Assembly: GCF_003367505.1 (NCBI RefSeq)
Contig: NZ_PXXX01000001.1
Coordinates: forward strand, 79,668 to 143,667
Length of the DNA: 64,000 nt
Source: Lysinibacillus capsici
GTDB lineage: Bacteria; Bacillota; Bacilli; Bacillales_A; Planococcaceae
Direction of reading: 5' to 3'
The notes under the pieces are model-generated. The model did not search any database. It was not told the DNA's origin and worked only from the letters and a program-made list of their open reading frames with translations. The position numbers and the translations under genes are program-made. Every line of letters starts with the position of its first letter. The first letter of the stretch is position 1. Positions 8,548 through 16,877 of the stretch are shown here, piece by piece.

Positions 8548-9000
8548 GTGTATTTTGTAGATCGTAATAAAATCACAAAAAATTTACAGTACTTAGATGG
8601 GCTATTAACTATTTTGGAGACAGAGGATAACTGGCTTCAGAATGATATAAAGAAATTAGCTATCGAGCGAATTGGACACAACATTATGGAGTCAATGATG
8701 GATGTAGGAAATTTAATGATTGACGGTTTCATTATGCGCGATCCAGGAAGCTACGAGGATATTATTGATATTTTAGTCGATGAAAAAGTTGTAGCTGCTG
8801 ATTTGGAAGCACCATACAAAGCAGTTGTTGGCTTACGTAAAATGCTAGTGCGTGAGTTTATAGAGGTAGATATCCAAGAGGTTATCCATGTATTAACAGC
8901 CAATCTAATGGCTTTAAAGCAGTTCTCGCCAGCAGTTCATAATTATTTAACAAATGAATTAGGACCTGTTTCAGCATTTTTGCCAGAGGATCATCAATGA
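8548..9000 (+). CDS. yutE: DUF86 / HepT-like protein YutE
   Basis: A 150-residue all-helical protein of the DUF86 (HepT-like) family. The key ERIGHNIMESMMDVGNLMID segment (about residues 40-60) contains the family's R...E..h..g..h pattern; HepT proteins act as toxins beside MNT nucleotidyltransferases, but YutE-type members stand alone, and no MNT gene is adjacent here. GTG 8548 is the likely start, giving MYFVDRNKI as in other YutE proteins. The frame extends to an ATG at 8533 without a proper ribosome site. Its stop overlaps the yutF start (ATGA). Confidence 0.82.
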   Translation: MYFVDRNKITKNLQYLDGLLTILETEDNWLQNDIKKLAIERIGHNIMESMMDVGNLMIDGFIMRDPGSYEDIIDILVDEKVVAADLEAPYKAVVGLRKMLVREFIEVDIQEVIHVLTANLMALKQFSPAVHNYLTNELGPVSAFLPEDHQ

Positions 9001-9749
9001 AACAATATAAGGCCTATTGCTTTGATTTAGATGGTACTGTCTACCGTGGGAAGGAAGGTATTCCTTCTGCGGTAGCTTTTATTCATCGTTTACAGCAAGC
9101 AGGAATTGAGCCATTCTATGTAACGAATAATTCTTCGAAGACGCGAGAACAACTGCAAGAAGCTTTACTGTCTATTGGCGTGAACGCGCCATTAGAGCAT
9201 ATTTATTCAAGTGCATTGGTCACAGCAAAGTATGTGGCCCTACATTTTCCAAGCAAAAAAGTAGCGATGATGGGTACAGATGGTATTCGTCAGGCACTAC
9301 TCAATGAAAATATTGTGCCTGTTGAGGATGAGCCCGATGTATTTGTTATGGGGATTGATCGTACGCTTGATTATATGGCACTTGCTAGGGCAACGGTTTT
9401 TGTTCAGCAAGGAGCGACCTTTATTGCCACGAATCAAGATATTAAATTCCCAACAGAATATGGGTTCTTACCAGGCAATGGTTCTTTTGCACGCTTGGTA
9501 GGAGAAGTTGCAGATGTTGAACCAATCTATATTGGTAAGCCATCGCCAGCCATGCTGGAAGTAATTGCGACCGAACATGGAATTGCGAAAGAAGACATGG
9601 TAATGATCGGTGATAATTATGATACGGACATTATGTGTGGCATTCGATTTGGCTGTGACACCATTCATGTGAATACTGGGGTGACGCCTACAAAGACTGT
9701 CCTCGAAAAAGAATGCCAACCTACATATGTAGTGGACGTACTAAAGTAA
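8997..9749 (+). CDS. yutF: HAD-IIA family sugar/nucleotide phosphatase YutF
   Basis: A 250-residue HAD hydrolase of the NagD/AraL type. Motifs are FDLDGTVYRG (residue 8), TNNSSKTR (about 42), a C2 cap, then IGKPSPAM and GDNYDTDI near residues 180-205. Such enzymes dephosphorylate sugar phosphates, nucleotides or p-nitrophenyl phosphate in vitro; the physiological substrate is not known. Four-base overlap with yutE shows translational coupling, and the pair is conserved in Bacilli. Confidence 0.88.
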   Translation: MKQYKAYCFDLDGTVYRGKEGIPSAVAFIHRLQQAGIEPFYVTNNSSKTREQLQEALLSIGVNAPLEHIYSSALVTAKYVALHFPSKKVAMMGTDGIRQALLNENIVPVEDEPDVFVMGIDRTLDYMALARATVFVQQGATFIATNQDIKFPTEYGFLPGNGSFARLVGEVADVEPIYIGKPSPAMLEVIATEHGIAKEDMVMIGDNYDTDIMCGIRFGCDTIHVNTGVTPTKTVLEKECQPTYVVDVLK

Positions 9750-9750
9750 T

Positions 9751-9797
9751 AAAAGGATGTTTATGCTAATTTTCAGCATAACATCCTTTTTATTTGT
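9751..9797 (+). terminator. Terminator of yutEF
   Basis: AAAAGGATGT (9751-9760) pairs with ACATCCTTTT (9781-9790) around a smaller inner stem, followed by T-rich sequence. Confidence 0.85.
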
Positions 9798-9828
9798 TCA
9801 AATTTATTCATATAGGCATTTTAGAAAA

Positions 9829-10065
9829 CTACCATAAAGGATTTTCTTCAATAAATTGATAAATGGCTTTCGTTAATTCATCAGGAGAATCAGCTTCTAC
9901 TAATTCACCGTTTACTATTGCATAGAAGGATTCTGAGCACTTTGTACAATAACTGAGGCAGCCATATTCCAAAACGTCGATGTTTGGATCGCGTTCGAGT
10001 ACTTCATAAGTTGCTTGAGAGCCATTTGCTAAATTACTTATACAAAATTCAACCATTGGATTCAT
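9829..10065 (-). CDS. yuzB: YuzB family protein (DUF1450)
   Basis: A 78-residue protein of the YuzB/DUF1450 family. Four cysteines occur, with the conserved [11 protein letters not shown] segment near residue 38, which suggests a thioredoxin-like or metal/Fe-S binding role; its biochemistry is unknown. ATG 10065 (GAGGTG upstream, protein starting MNPMVEFC) is preferred to the GTG at 10074. It is divergent from the NADH dehydrogenase gene, as in B. subtilis (yuzB-yutJ), and shares the intergenic region containing the Rex boxes. Confidence 0.85.
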   Translation of the reverse strand: MNPMVEFCISNLANGSQATYEVLERDPNIDVLEYGCLSYCTKCSESFYAIVNGELVEADSPDELTKAIYQFIEENPLW

Positions 10066-10218
10066 CCATGTCACCTCACCAAAGTAATGCTACTCGGTTT
10101 TACGATTTTCGTCAATTATTTATGTTTAAGAGAAAAGAAACGTTTTTTAATAAAAGATAAAGGGAATTTGTTATTAATGGCTTAAAAATCAATAGAAATG
10201 AACAGGTTCTCGTTTATT

Positions 10219-10236
10219 TTGTGAAATCTTTCACAA
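10219..10236. promoter_or_regulatory. Rex operator 1 upstream of yutJ
   Basis: A perfect TTGTGAA-N4-TTCACAA palindrome, the established binding site of Rex, the NADH/NAD+ sensing repressor of Gram-positives. It lies 16 bases upstream of a second, near-perfect box. Confidence 0.85.
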
Positions 10237-10251
10237 AATTTCATTCTGATA

Positions 10252-10280
10252 TTGTGAAACTTCTCACAATCGGTTATACT
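10252..10280 (+). promoter_or_regulatory. yutJ promoter overlapped by Rex operator 2
   Basis: TTGTGAA-N4-CTCACAA at 10252-10269 differs from the Rex consensus by one base. Its first six bases (TTGTGA) are spaced 17 bases from TATACT (10275-10280), so the operator covers the -35 region. Bound Rex would block polymerase. Confidence 0.75.
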
Positions 10281-10334
10281 CGTTTGTGGATACTTTGTGA
10301 ACAATTATTAAAAGAGATATAAAAGGAGACTATT

Positions 10335-11399
10335 ATGGGAAAATTAGTACTTTTAGGTGGCGGCTACGGCAATATGCGTGTCATGCTTCGTCTATTAAAC
10401 AGCCTACCACTAGACAGAGAGGTAGTTATAGTAGATAGAGCCCCTTTCCATAGTTTAAAAACAGAGTTTTATGCATTGGCGGCAGGGACAGCAACAGATA
10501 AAGAAATTCGTGTAAGCTTCCCGGAGCATGAACGTTTAACAGCCGTATATGGAGAAGTCGTTGAAATTAATCGTGCGGAAAAAGTAGTCATTCTTGAAGA
10601 CGGACAACGTATAGAATATGATGATTTAGTCATTGGGCTTGGCTGTGAAGATAAATATCATGGTGTACCAGGTGCGGAAGAGTATACGTACAGCATTCAA
10701 ACAATGGGTAAATCACGTGCAACATTCCAAGCACTTTGTGGGTTACCAGCTGGGTCTACAGTTGGAATTATAGGGGCTGGCCTAAGTGGAATTGAGCTTG
10801 CAAGTGAGCTACGTGAAAGTCGCTCAGATTTAAAAATCAAGCTATTTGACCGTGGTCAACGTATATTGAAAGATTTTCCGGAGAAACTCAGTAAGTATGT
10901 AAAGGATTGGTTTGTTAAGCATAATGTTGATGTGGTTGCCAATTCAAATATTACAAAAGTAGAGCCAGGTAAAATTTTTAATCATGATGATGAAATTTTA
11001 CTTGATGCAGTGGTTTGGACTGCGGGGGTTCAGCCAGTCAAAATTGTGCGTGATATGGATGTTGAGAAAGATAAACATGACCGTCCACTTGTCACACAGT
11101 ATTTTAATTTACTCGATGATGAACATGTCTATGTTGTAGGAGATTGTGCTTCATCAGATTTAGCCCCAACAGCACAATTAGCAGAGGAACAAGCGGAGCA
11201 AATTGTGAAAGTACTTCGTATGCGTTGGAAAGGTGAACATTTACCAGAGAAGATGCCAGATATTAAATTAAAAGGCTTTATGGGAGCTCTTGGTAAAAAA
11301 CAAGGCTTTGTATACTTAGCTGATACAACAGTAACTGGGCGTATCGCTCGCTTAATGAAATCAGGATTATTATGGTATTACAAACGTCAAAATGATTAA
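10335..11399 (+). CDS. yutJ: Type II NADH dehydrogenase (YutJ-like)
   Basis: A 354-residue FAD-dependent NDH-2-type oxidoreductase that passes electrons from NADH to menaquinone at the membrane without proton pumping. The N-terminal FAD fold is LVLLGGGYGNM, the NAD(P)H fold GIIGAGLSGIELASEL near residue 145, and the second FAD contact VYVVGDCAS near residue 268. The C-terminal amphipathic end (KSGLLWYYKRQ) fits peripheral membrane binding. It is shorter than the usual 390-400 residues of Ndh but typical of YutJ. Synteny (yuzB-yutJ-yuzD) supports the symbol. Two Rex boxes predict repression when NADH/NAD+ is low. Confidence 0.88.
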   Translation: MGKLVLLGGGYGNMRVMLRLLNSLPLDREVVIVDRAPFHSLKTEFYALAAGTATDKEIRVSFPEHERLTAVYGEVVEINRAEKVVILEDGQRIEYDDLVIGLGCEDKYHGVPGAEEYTYSIQTMGKSRATFQALCGLPAGSTVGIIGAGLSGIELASELRESRSDLKIKLFDRGQRILKDFPEKLSKYVKDWFVKHNVDVVANSNITKVEPGKIFNHDDEILLDAVVWTAGVQPVKIVRDMDVEKDKHDRPLVTQYFNLLDDEHVYVVGDCASSDLAPTAQLAEEQAEQIVKVLRMRWKGEHLPEKMPDIKLKGFMGALGKKQGFVYLADTTVTGRIARLMKSGLLWYYKRQND

Positions 11400-11404
11400 T
11401 TAGC

Positions 11405-11453
11405 TGAAAAGGGATTGTTTCAAAAATCATTTTGAAACAATCCCTTTATTTTT
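11405..11453. terminator. Bidirectional terminator between yutJ and yuzD
   Basis: AAAGGGATTGTTTCAAAA (11409-11426) pairs with its complement at 11430-11447; A-run on the left and T-run on the right serve both convergent genes. Confidence 0.9.
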
Positions 11454-11454
11454 A

Positions 11455-11790
11455 TTAAACCGTTTCGTCTGGGACAAACCCTAAATTTTCAAGGGCCGTA
11501 AATACAGGCTTTAATTGGACATAGCCCTCTCCAACTACCTCATTGTTAATGAGGACAAGGGGGTAGAAAAATTCATCGTCTTGAATACGTGACGCATACT
11601 CTTGGTCGCGTTCATTCTCAATTGGACCTTCAATATCGATATAGCGAATATCATATGCTTGATCTGGATATTTGCGATTGATGGCTGCTTGTAGCCACTC
11701 ATATGTATCCTTGGAAGATGGGGCATTGACACAACTAGCACAGATGACAGCTGTTCCATAAATTTCAATCATAGGTTTTGTTGATGGCAT
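11455..11790 (-). CDS. yuzD: YuzD family protein (DUF1462)
   Basis: A 111-residue protein of the YuzD/DUF1462 family with a thioredoxin-like fold. The N-terminal strand EIYGTAVICASCVNAPSS holds a CxxC pair (CASC), and FFYPLVLINNEVVGEG looks like the cis-proline side of the fold. It may act in thiol or Fe-S chemistry, which is inferred only from its fold and its position divergent from the NifU-like gene, as in B. subtilis. Confidence 0.83.
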   Translation of the reverse strand: MPSTKPMIEIYGTAVICASCVNAPSSKDTYEWLQAAINRKYPDQAYDIRYIDIEGPIENERDQEYASRIQDDEFFYPLVLINNEVVGEGYVQLKPVFTALENLGFVPDETV

Positions 11791-11873
11791 AGTATTTTCT
11801 CTCCTTGTGATTCAATATTGGATTTTTTCTGTTGCTAACATTATAATCATTATAAGGAAAGGAGTCGAGATAA

Positions 11874-12110
11874 ATGGCAGAAGCAACAATTAACGACCAA
11901 GTTCAAGAGGTATTAGATAAATTACGTCCATTCTTACTACGTGACGGTGGAGACTGTGAATTAGTAGATGTTGAGGATGGCGTTGTGAAATTACGTTTAT
12001 TAGGTGCTTGTGGCAGTTGCCCAAGTTCTACGATTACATTAAAAGCTGGTATTGAACGAGCATTATTAGAAGAAGTACCAGGTATCGTGGAAGTAGAGCA
12101 AGTATTCTAA
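11874..12110 (+). CDS. yutI: NifU C-terminal domain protein YutI
   Basis: A 78-residue Nfu-type Fe-S scaffold/carrier. The cluster-binding [16 protein letters not shown] sequence with its CxxC is intact near residue 44. Nfu proteins pass [4Fe-4S] clusters to enzymes such as aconitase and, in many organisms, lipoyl synthase, which lies 5 kb upstream. A strong AAAGGAG ribosome site precedes the ATG and a strong terminator follows. Confidence 0.93.
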   Translation: MAEATINDQVQEVLDKLRPFLLRDGGDCELVDVEDGVVKLRLLGACGSCPSSTITLKAGIERALLEEVPGIVEVEQVF

Positions 12111-12116
12111 GCCTTT

Positions 12117-12156
12117 TTAAAAAGTTCTAGCTGTTTGCAAGCTAGAACTTTTTTAT
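12117..12156. terminator. Terminator between yutI and the DUF2225 gene
   Basis: AAAAGTTCTAGC and GCTAGAACTTTT flank a 9-base loop, with T-tracts on both strands. Confidence 0.9.
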
Positions 12157-12160
12157 TTAC

Positions 12161-12853
12161 CTATTTATGACGCGCATGTTCTTTTTCTTCACGAATAATA
12201 GCCCACTGTTCTTTCGCCATATCTATAATTTTTGCCTCACCACCGACACTTTGTTTTTCAATGACTCTAGAAAAGAAGCGTGTCGCATTTTCAATATCTC
12301 CAATACGTCTAGATAATTCAGCAATCATATACATAATTCGGACAGCTGACATTTGTGTAGAGCTGTAGTCCTCGGTAGAATAAGATTCCATATAATAATC
12401 ACGTGCTAATTTCATAAAGCGCTCTTCTTGTCCACTATTGTTTAAGGAACGATAAAGCCATGCAAGACGTAAAGTTAGTCCAGCAATCGCTACATTTTTT
12501 TCTTTTTTAATCGTGCCACAAAGAAACGCTAACTTATAGGCTTGAATGGCTTGAAATACGGTACGTTCACCCTTGAAATCATGATGTACCCATTTTTCTG
12601 TAATTTGTGTACGTATATCATCTTGGATACCCGGTGCAAAATATTTTGTAAAGTCTTCTGTAAAGGAAAAGCCACAATGCTCACATACAAAAACATTATA
12701 ATAGAGAGCATTCACTTCATCTGCATAAATAGGTTGAAAATCTGTTTCCGTATGATCTACTTTAATAAATTTTGAACGCACTTTTAATGTTGGAAATTCT
12801 TTTTTGCAATTTAAACATTGAATTTTTTTCTCATAATATGGTGAAATCTCCAT
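12161..12853 (-). CDS. DUF2225 family protein
   Basis: A 230-residue protein with an N-terminal zinc-ribbon-like part (CLNCKKEF near residue 13, CEHCGFSF near residue 58) and a helical TPR-like C-terminal half. This is the DUF2225 layout; family members are of unknown function and possibly scaffolds. AGGGGGTAATATAT precedes the ATG. It is convergent with yutI and divergent from the IscA-like gene. Confidence 0.8.
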   Translation of the reverse strand: MEISPYYEKKIQCLNCKKEFPTLKVRSKFIKVDHTETDFQPIYADEVNALYYNVFVCEHCGFSFTEDFTKYFAPGIQDDIRTQITEKWVHHDFKGERTVFQAIQAYKLAFLCGTIKKEKNVAIAGLTLRLAWLYRSLNNSGQEERFMKLARDYYMESYSTEDYSSTQMSAVRIMYMIAELSRRIGDIENATRFFSRVIEKQSVGGEAKIIDMAKEQWAIIREEKEHARHK

Positions 12854-13039
12854 ATATATTACCCCCTGCCAAGAATTCGTTGTAACTATTATACCAATGA
12901 TGTTTTTATTAACATGAATAAAAAATACTATTAATGTGAAAAATATGAGAATTATAACTTATAATCGACTTGAAGCTGAATGTTTGTCATACAATGGTCA
13001 AAATTGTTATGATAATACGTAAGAAGGAAGGTGATTGGG

Positions 13040-13414
13040 ATGACAAGTACAAAGCAAATTATAGAAGTGACACAGGCTGCTGGCTTTCATATTAATGAAA
13101 TGATGGAGCATAATGAAGAACAAGGTTCTTTTTTACGTGTAGTGGTGAATGGTGGCGGCTGTAGCGGGCTATCCTATGGCATGCATTTTGATAAAGAGAA
13201 AAAAGATGATGATTTTGAAGATGTTCAGCATGGTTTAACAATTCTTGTTTCCCGTGAAGATGCGCCGATTTTGATGGGAACAAAAATTGACTATAAACAA
13301 TCGCTAATGGGCGGTGGCTTCACAATCGATAATCCAAATGCCATTGCATCATGTGGCTGTGGTACGTCTTTCAGAACAGCAAAGCGTGAAGGTACGCCTG
13401 AGGTTTGTGAGTAA
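13040..13414 (+). CDS. yutM: HesB/IscA family Fe-S protein YutM
   Basis: A 124-residue A-type Fe-S carrier. The three conserved cysteines are present: GGCSGLSYGM near residue 39 and CGCGTSF near residue 105. A-type carriers deliver clusters to target apoproteins. ATG 13040 is preferred over the GTG at 13031 because AAGGAAGGTG sits just upstream. With yutI it makes a small Fe-S maturation neighbourhood conserved in Bacilli. Confidence 0.9.
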   Translation: MTSTKQIIEVTQAAGFHINEMMEHNEEQGSFLRVVVNGGGCSGLSYGMHFDKEKKDDDFEDVQHGLTILVSREDAPILMGTKIDYKQSLMGGGFTIDNPNAIASCGCGTSFRTAKREGTPEVCE

Positions 13415-13735
13415 AAGTAAATAAATCCATTCGAATAATGGGCTAACAATAATAGGCTTCTTTGATTGATGATGTTGCAAAACATGATGAATGAAAGGAG
13501 CTTTTTTCTTTCTTTTTATTTACCTGTTTGTAAGTAACTATGTTAAAAATCATCTGACACTTCCAACAAATTTTTATGACCTTATTTAGTGAAATTCAAG
13601 GCAATGTATAATAGCTTCTTTCATTGAGGTTGAATGAAAGAAGCATTTTCACTGTGGATTAACTGTAAAATTCAGAATAAATGCTTCATTCCATAGAAAG
13701 TGAGCAGGTATAATAGGTAGATAGAGGTGAAGGTT
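13415..13735. other. Intergenic region with two related hairpins
   Basis: No gene seen. An imperfect hairpin with T6 tail (13455-13508) is the likely yutM terminator. A second, perfect 12-bp hairpin (13614-13644, GCTTCTTTCATT and its complement) follows a TATAAT at 13607. The arms of the two hairpins resemble each other. A possible -10 box TATAAT at 13709-13714 may serve the Nudix gene. Confidence 0.6.
13455..13508 (+). terminator. Imperfect terminator after yutM
   Basis: GGCTTCTTTGATTGATGATG pairs imperfectly with CATGATGAATGAAAGGAGC, followed by TTTTTT. Confidence 0.6.
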
Positions 13736-14233
13736 ATGAGAAAAGATCGAGGGAAAATATGGTTGGGTGTATCAGGTGTTACGGTGAATGAGCTTGGGCA
13801 ATGGTTGGTTGTAAAGAAGGCTTATAGTGGCTTGAAGGGGCGTTGGTCATTGCCAGCAGGTTTTGTTAATGCAGGAGAAACGGTAGATGAGGCGGTTATT
13901 CGTGAAATCAAAGAAGAAACAGGCATCGATTGTAGAGTCTCAGGCTTAATTGGATTTAGAACAGGTGTCATCCGTGATGATATCAGTGATAATATGGCGA
14001 TTTTTTATTGTCGAATGCTAGATGAGCAGCAGCAGGTTTCCATTCAAGAAAAAGAAATTTTAGAAGCAAAATGGTTGTATCCACAGGAACTAGCACAAGA
14101 TGAAACAACCTCTGTGATGTTAAAGGAAATGGCTTCCAATCAATTTGAAAGACATCAATTAGAGGCGATAGAAGGGATTAATCCTGGTGATATTTTTGGT
14201 TATACCTCTTATCGTTTATTCTTTAAAAAATAA
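13736..14233 (+). CDS. Nudix hydrolase
   Basis: A 165-residue Nudix protein. The full Nudix box is present near residue 45: G-F-V-N-A-G-E-T then REIKEETGID, giving GX5EX7REUXEEXGU. Such enzymes cleave nucleoside diphosphates linked to another group; ADP-ribose or NADH pyrophosphatase activity is possible but not shown. ATG 13736 follows GAGGTG by six bases; the GTG at 13727 overlaps that site. The lytS-like gene starts 25 bases after its stop, so cotranscription with the sensor kinase is plausible. Confidence 0.85.
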   Translation: MRKDRGKIWLGVSGVTVNELGQWLVVKKAYSGLKGRWSLPAGFVNAGETVDEAVIREIKEETGIDCRVSGLIGFRTGVIRDDISDNMAIFYCRMLDEQQQVSIQEKEILEAKWLYPQELAQDETTSVMLKEMASNQFERHQLEAIEGINPGDIFGYTSYRLFFKK

Positions 14234-14258
14234 TATGACTTTTAGGAGGTGACCTTTG

Positions 14259-16010
14259 ATGGAGCTGTTTTTATTTATGTTAGAGCGAGTTGGGCTGATC
14301 ATTGTGTTTGCCTTTTTAATGTCAAGATGGCGACTCTTTCGAGAAAAGCTGTTTCAGGAGCAAGGAACGAAAGAGAAAATATGGCTCATTATTATCTTTA
14401 GTAGCCTATGTATTATCAGCAGTTATACAGGGATTAAAATTGAAAGTGGGACAATCCATCCTTTAAATCAGATGATACATAGTACGATCAATGCGGAAGA
14501 GGCCATTGCTAATACGAGATTAATTGGTGTCGCTATTGCAGGAATTTTTGGTGGACCACTTGTTGGTGTATGTGTAGGAATTATTGCAGGTATTCACCGA
14601 ATTACACTTGGTGGTTTTACAGCAATAGCCTGCGGTGTTTCAACAATTCTAGCTGGCTTTATTACAGGTGGTTTAAGTAAACGCTTTAAAATACGTCAAA
14701 CTTTTTCCTATAAGAAAGCAGTCATTATCGGCATCTGTGCAGAAACGATTCAAATGCTGGTGATTTTAGTAGTCGCGAAGCCATTTGAGCAGGCCTTGCA
14801 GTTAGTTTCATTAATTGCAATGCCGATGATTTTAATGAATGCCTTTGGGATATTTTTATTTTTCATCATTATTAAAACGTTTATTGATGAAGAGGAGCGA
14901 ACAAAGGCATTACAAACTCATCAAGCTTTTTCAATTGCCCAACAAACAATTGAGCATTTTCGTAAGGGCTTGAATGAAGAATCATGCCAAACGGTTGCAG
15001 AAATTATTAAAAGAGAAATAAAAGTAGATGCGGTCGCTATTACCGATAAAAATGGGGTGTTAGCACATGTTGGCGTTGGTGAGGATCATCATTTAATTCA
15101 TCGAGAAATCATGACAGCTTTGACAAAACGAGTATTAGAGGAAGGCAAAATTTTAATGGCTACATCTCAAAAGGAAATTCAATGTCCACACGCTAGCTGC
15201 CCATTAAGTGCTGCCATTGTCTTGCCCTTGAAGGTACAGCATCGAACAGTTGGAAGCTTAAAGCTTTATTTCACTAAAGCGGATTCTTTGACAGGGGTGA
15301 AGAAGGAGCTAGCAGAGGGTTTGAGTAGACTATTTTCCTCTCAGCTTGAATATGCTGAAATTGAGCAACAGCGAAAATTATTAAAGGATGCTGAAATCAA
15401 GGCATTACAAGCACAAGTTCATCCACATTTCTTCTTTAATAGTCTGAATACTATTTCAAGCTTGATTCGGACAGATGCAGATGAGGCAAGAGCATTATTA
15501 ATCAAGCTTAGTACATTTTTTAGAAGCAATTTGCAGGGCGCACGGCAAATGCTCATTCCATTGAAAAATGAAATAGATCATGTTGAAGCTTATTTATCTA
15601 TTGAGCAAACACGGTTTCCAAATCGTTACGAAGTTGAATTTATCATGGATGAAACACTCTTTGATGTGCAAATTCCTCCATTTACCTTACAGCCTCTTGT
15701 CGAGAATGCTATTTATCATGCCTTTAAAAATCGTAATGAAGGCAAAATCTATGTCAAAGTACAACGTGTGAATGATAAGCTGGTCCTGTTAACGGAAGAT
15801 AACGGCTGTGGTATGAGGAAGGAGCAGGTAAAACAACTTGGCAAGCGTATAATGCAATCCGAACAGGGGACAGGAACCGCTCTTTGGAATATTTATCAGA
15901 GGATCCATGAAATTTATGGTTCTGAAGCGGATTTTCATATAACAAGTACGTTAGATGTGGGCACAAAAATTATGATTCAACTGCCGTTAAAGGCGACTAG
16001 ATGGGAGTAG
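14259..16010 (+). CDS. LytS/BtsS-type sensor histidine kinase
   Basis: A 583-residue membrane kinase. The first about 205 residues form the 5TM_5TMR_LYT sensor with five to six membrane segments; then a GAF-like region (about 225-360) with cysteines in IQCPHASCPLS; then the His_kinase domain with VHPHFFFNSLNTISSLIR carrying the phospho-His (about residue 389), and a HATPase domain with PFTLQPLVENAI and DNGCGM. The family senses pyruvate or cell-envelope state. Adjacent CstA transporter makes it most like E. coli BtsS, the pyruvate sensor. ATG 14259 follows AGGAGGTG. Confidence 0.9.
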   Translation: MELFLFMLERVGLIIVFAFLMSRWRLFREKLFQEQGTKEKIWLIIIFSSLCIISSYTGIKIESGTIHPLNQMIHSTINAEEAIANTRLIGVAIAGIFGGPLVGVCVGIIAGIHRITLGGFTAIACGVSTILAGFITGGLSKRFKIRQTFSYKKAVIIGICAETIQMLVILVVAKPFEQALQLVSLIAMPMILMNAFGIFLFFIIIKTFIDEEERTKALQTHQAFSIAQQTIEHFRKGLNEESCQTVAEIIKREIKVDAVAITDKNGVLAHVGVGEDHHLIHREIMTALTKRVLEEGKILMATSQKEIQCPHASCPLSAAIVLPLKVQHRTVGSLKLYFTKADSLTGVKKELAEGLSRLFSSQLEYAEIEQQRKLLKDAEIKALQAQVHPHFFFNSLNTISSLIRTDADEARALLIKLSTFFRSNLQGARQMLIPLKNEIDHVEAYLSIEQTRFPNRYEVEFIMDETLFDVQIPPFTLQPLVENAIYHAFKNRNEGKIYVKVQRVNDKLVLLTEDNGCGMRKEQVKQLGKRIMQSEQGTGTALWNIYQRIHEIYGSEADFHITSTLDVGTKIMIQLPLKATRWE

Positions 16011-16016
16011 AAAAAT

Positions 16017-16760
16017 TTGAATGTATATATTGTGGATGATGAACCCTTAGCACGCGCGGAACTGCGATATTTATTAGAGCAAACAGCATTAGTGAATGTT
16101 TGTGGTGAATCTGAAAATCTTGAGGAGTTGTGCAAAGCGTCACAGCTTGAAGAAGTCGATTGTATATTTCTAGATATTGAATTAGGCATGAACAATGGAC
16201 TTGACTTAGCTAAACAATTATTACTGAATGCACAGAGACCTGAAATTATTTTTGCTACAGCCTACGATGACTATGCTTTGCAGGCATTTGAAGTCAATGC
16301 ATTTGATTATATATTGAAACCCTTTGAGGCAGAAAGGGTACAAACAGCTGTGAAAAAACTGTTAGCTAAAAAAAGAGCTGCGCAAGCAAAAACAATGGAG
16401 GAGTTAAAGGCATCTCAGTTGGACAAGCTCGATAAGTTAACAGTTTATGCAAACGATCGAATTTTATTATTGAAAATACAGGATATTTTGTATTGTACCT
16501 CTGAGGATAGTAAAACGGTTGTTGTGACAGAGCAGGGGCGGTTTTTTGCTTCTGAATCATTGGCCGCGTTAGAAAAAAGACTTACCTTAAAAGGCTTTGT
16601 ACGTGTCCATCGCGCGTATATTGTCAATTTAGAGCATATTGTGGAATTAGAGCCTTGGAGTAGTTCTAAATTTAATTTAATTGTGCATAACAGACATTCC
16701 ATTCCAGTAAGTAGGCTATATATGAAGGATGTACGGAAAATTTTTGACCTATCGAAGTAG
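16017..16760 (+). CDS. LytTR-family response regulator (LytT/BtsR-like)
   Basis: A 247-residue regulator with a receiver domain (VDDEP at residue 6, phospho-acceptor Asp in CIFLDIELG near residue 56, K near 105 in YILKPFEA) and a C-terminal LytTR DNA-binding domain (about 145-245, including FVRVHRAYIVNLEHI and IPVSRLY). It starts with TTG at 16017 behind a GGGAG that overlaps the end of the kinase gene. Phosphorylated LytTR proteins bind pairs of short direct repeats; such repeats lie just after this gene, before cstA. Confidence 0.9.
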   Translation: MNVYIVDDEPLARAELRYLLEQTALVNVCGESENLEELCKASQLEEVDCIFLDIELGMNNGLDLAKQLLLNAQRPEIIFATAYDDYALQAFEVNAFDYILKPFEAERVQTAVKKLLAKKRAAQAKTMEELKASQLDKLDKLTVYANDRILLLKIQDILYCTSEDSKTVVVTEQGRFFASESLAALEKRLTLKGFVRVHRAYIVNLEHIVELEPWSSSKFNLIVHNRHSIPVSRLYMKDVRKIFDLSK

Positions 16761-16762
16761 TT

Positions 16763-16813
16763 GCATTTCAACGGACAACTACTACCTTTCAACTTTAATT
16801 TCTGACATTTCAG
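16763..16813 (+). promoter_or_regulatory. Three LytTR-like direct repeats before cstA
   Basis: GCATTTCAA (16763), ACCTTTCAA (16784) and ACATTTCAG (16805) recur at exactly 21-base intervals, i.e. 9-base sites separated by 12 bases. Two-turn spacing of 9-10 base direct repeats is the known binding arrangement of LytTR regulators. The last site ends nine bases before the expected -35 position of the cstA promoter. Confidence 0.7.
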
Positions 16814-16822
16814 TTATTTTAC

Positions 16823-16851
16823 GAATAATATGGACATTCCTTTGCTATGAT
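16823..16851 (+). promoter_or_regulatory. Probable cstA promoter
   Basis: TATGAT at 16846-16851 is a good -10 box; the -35 position 17 bases upstream (GAATAA) is poor, as expected of an activator-dependent promoter. Confidence 0.5.
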
Positions 16852-16877
16852 GTGGAAAAAGTAAAAGGGGTGTTTGC

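Noticed and set aside
13614..13644. Perfect 12-bp hairpin taken as a terminator
   Set aside because: The following sequence (ATTTTCAC) lacks a proper T-run and it lies only a few bases after a TATAAT; left as an unexplained hairpin within the intergenic entry.
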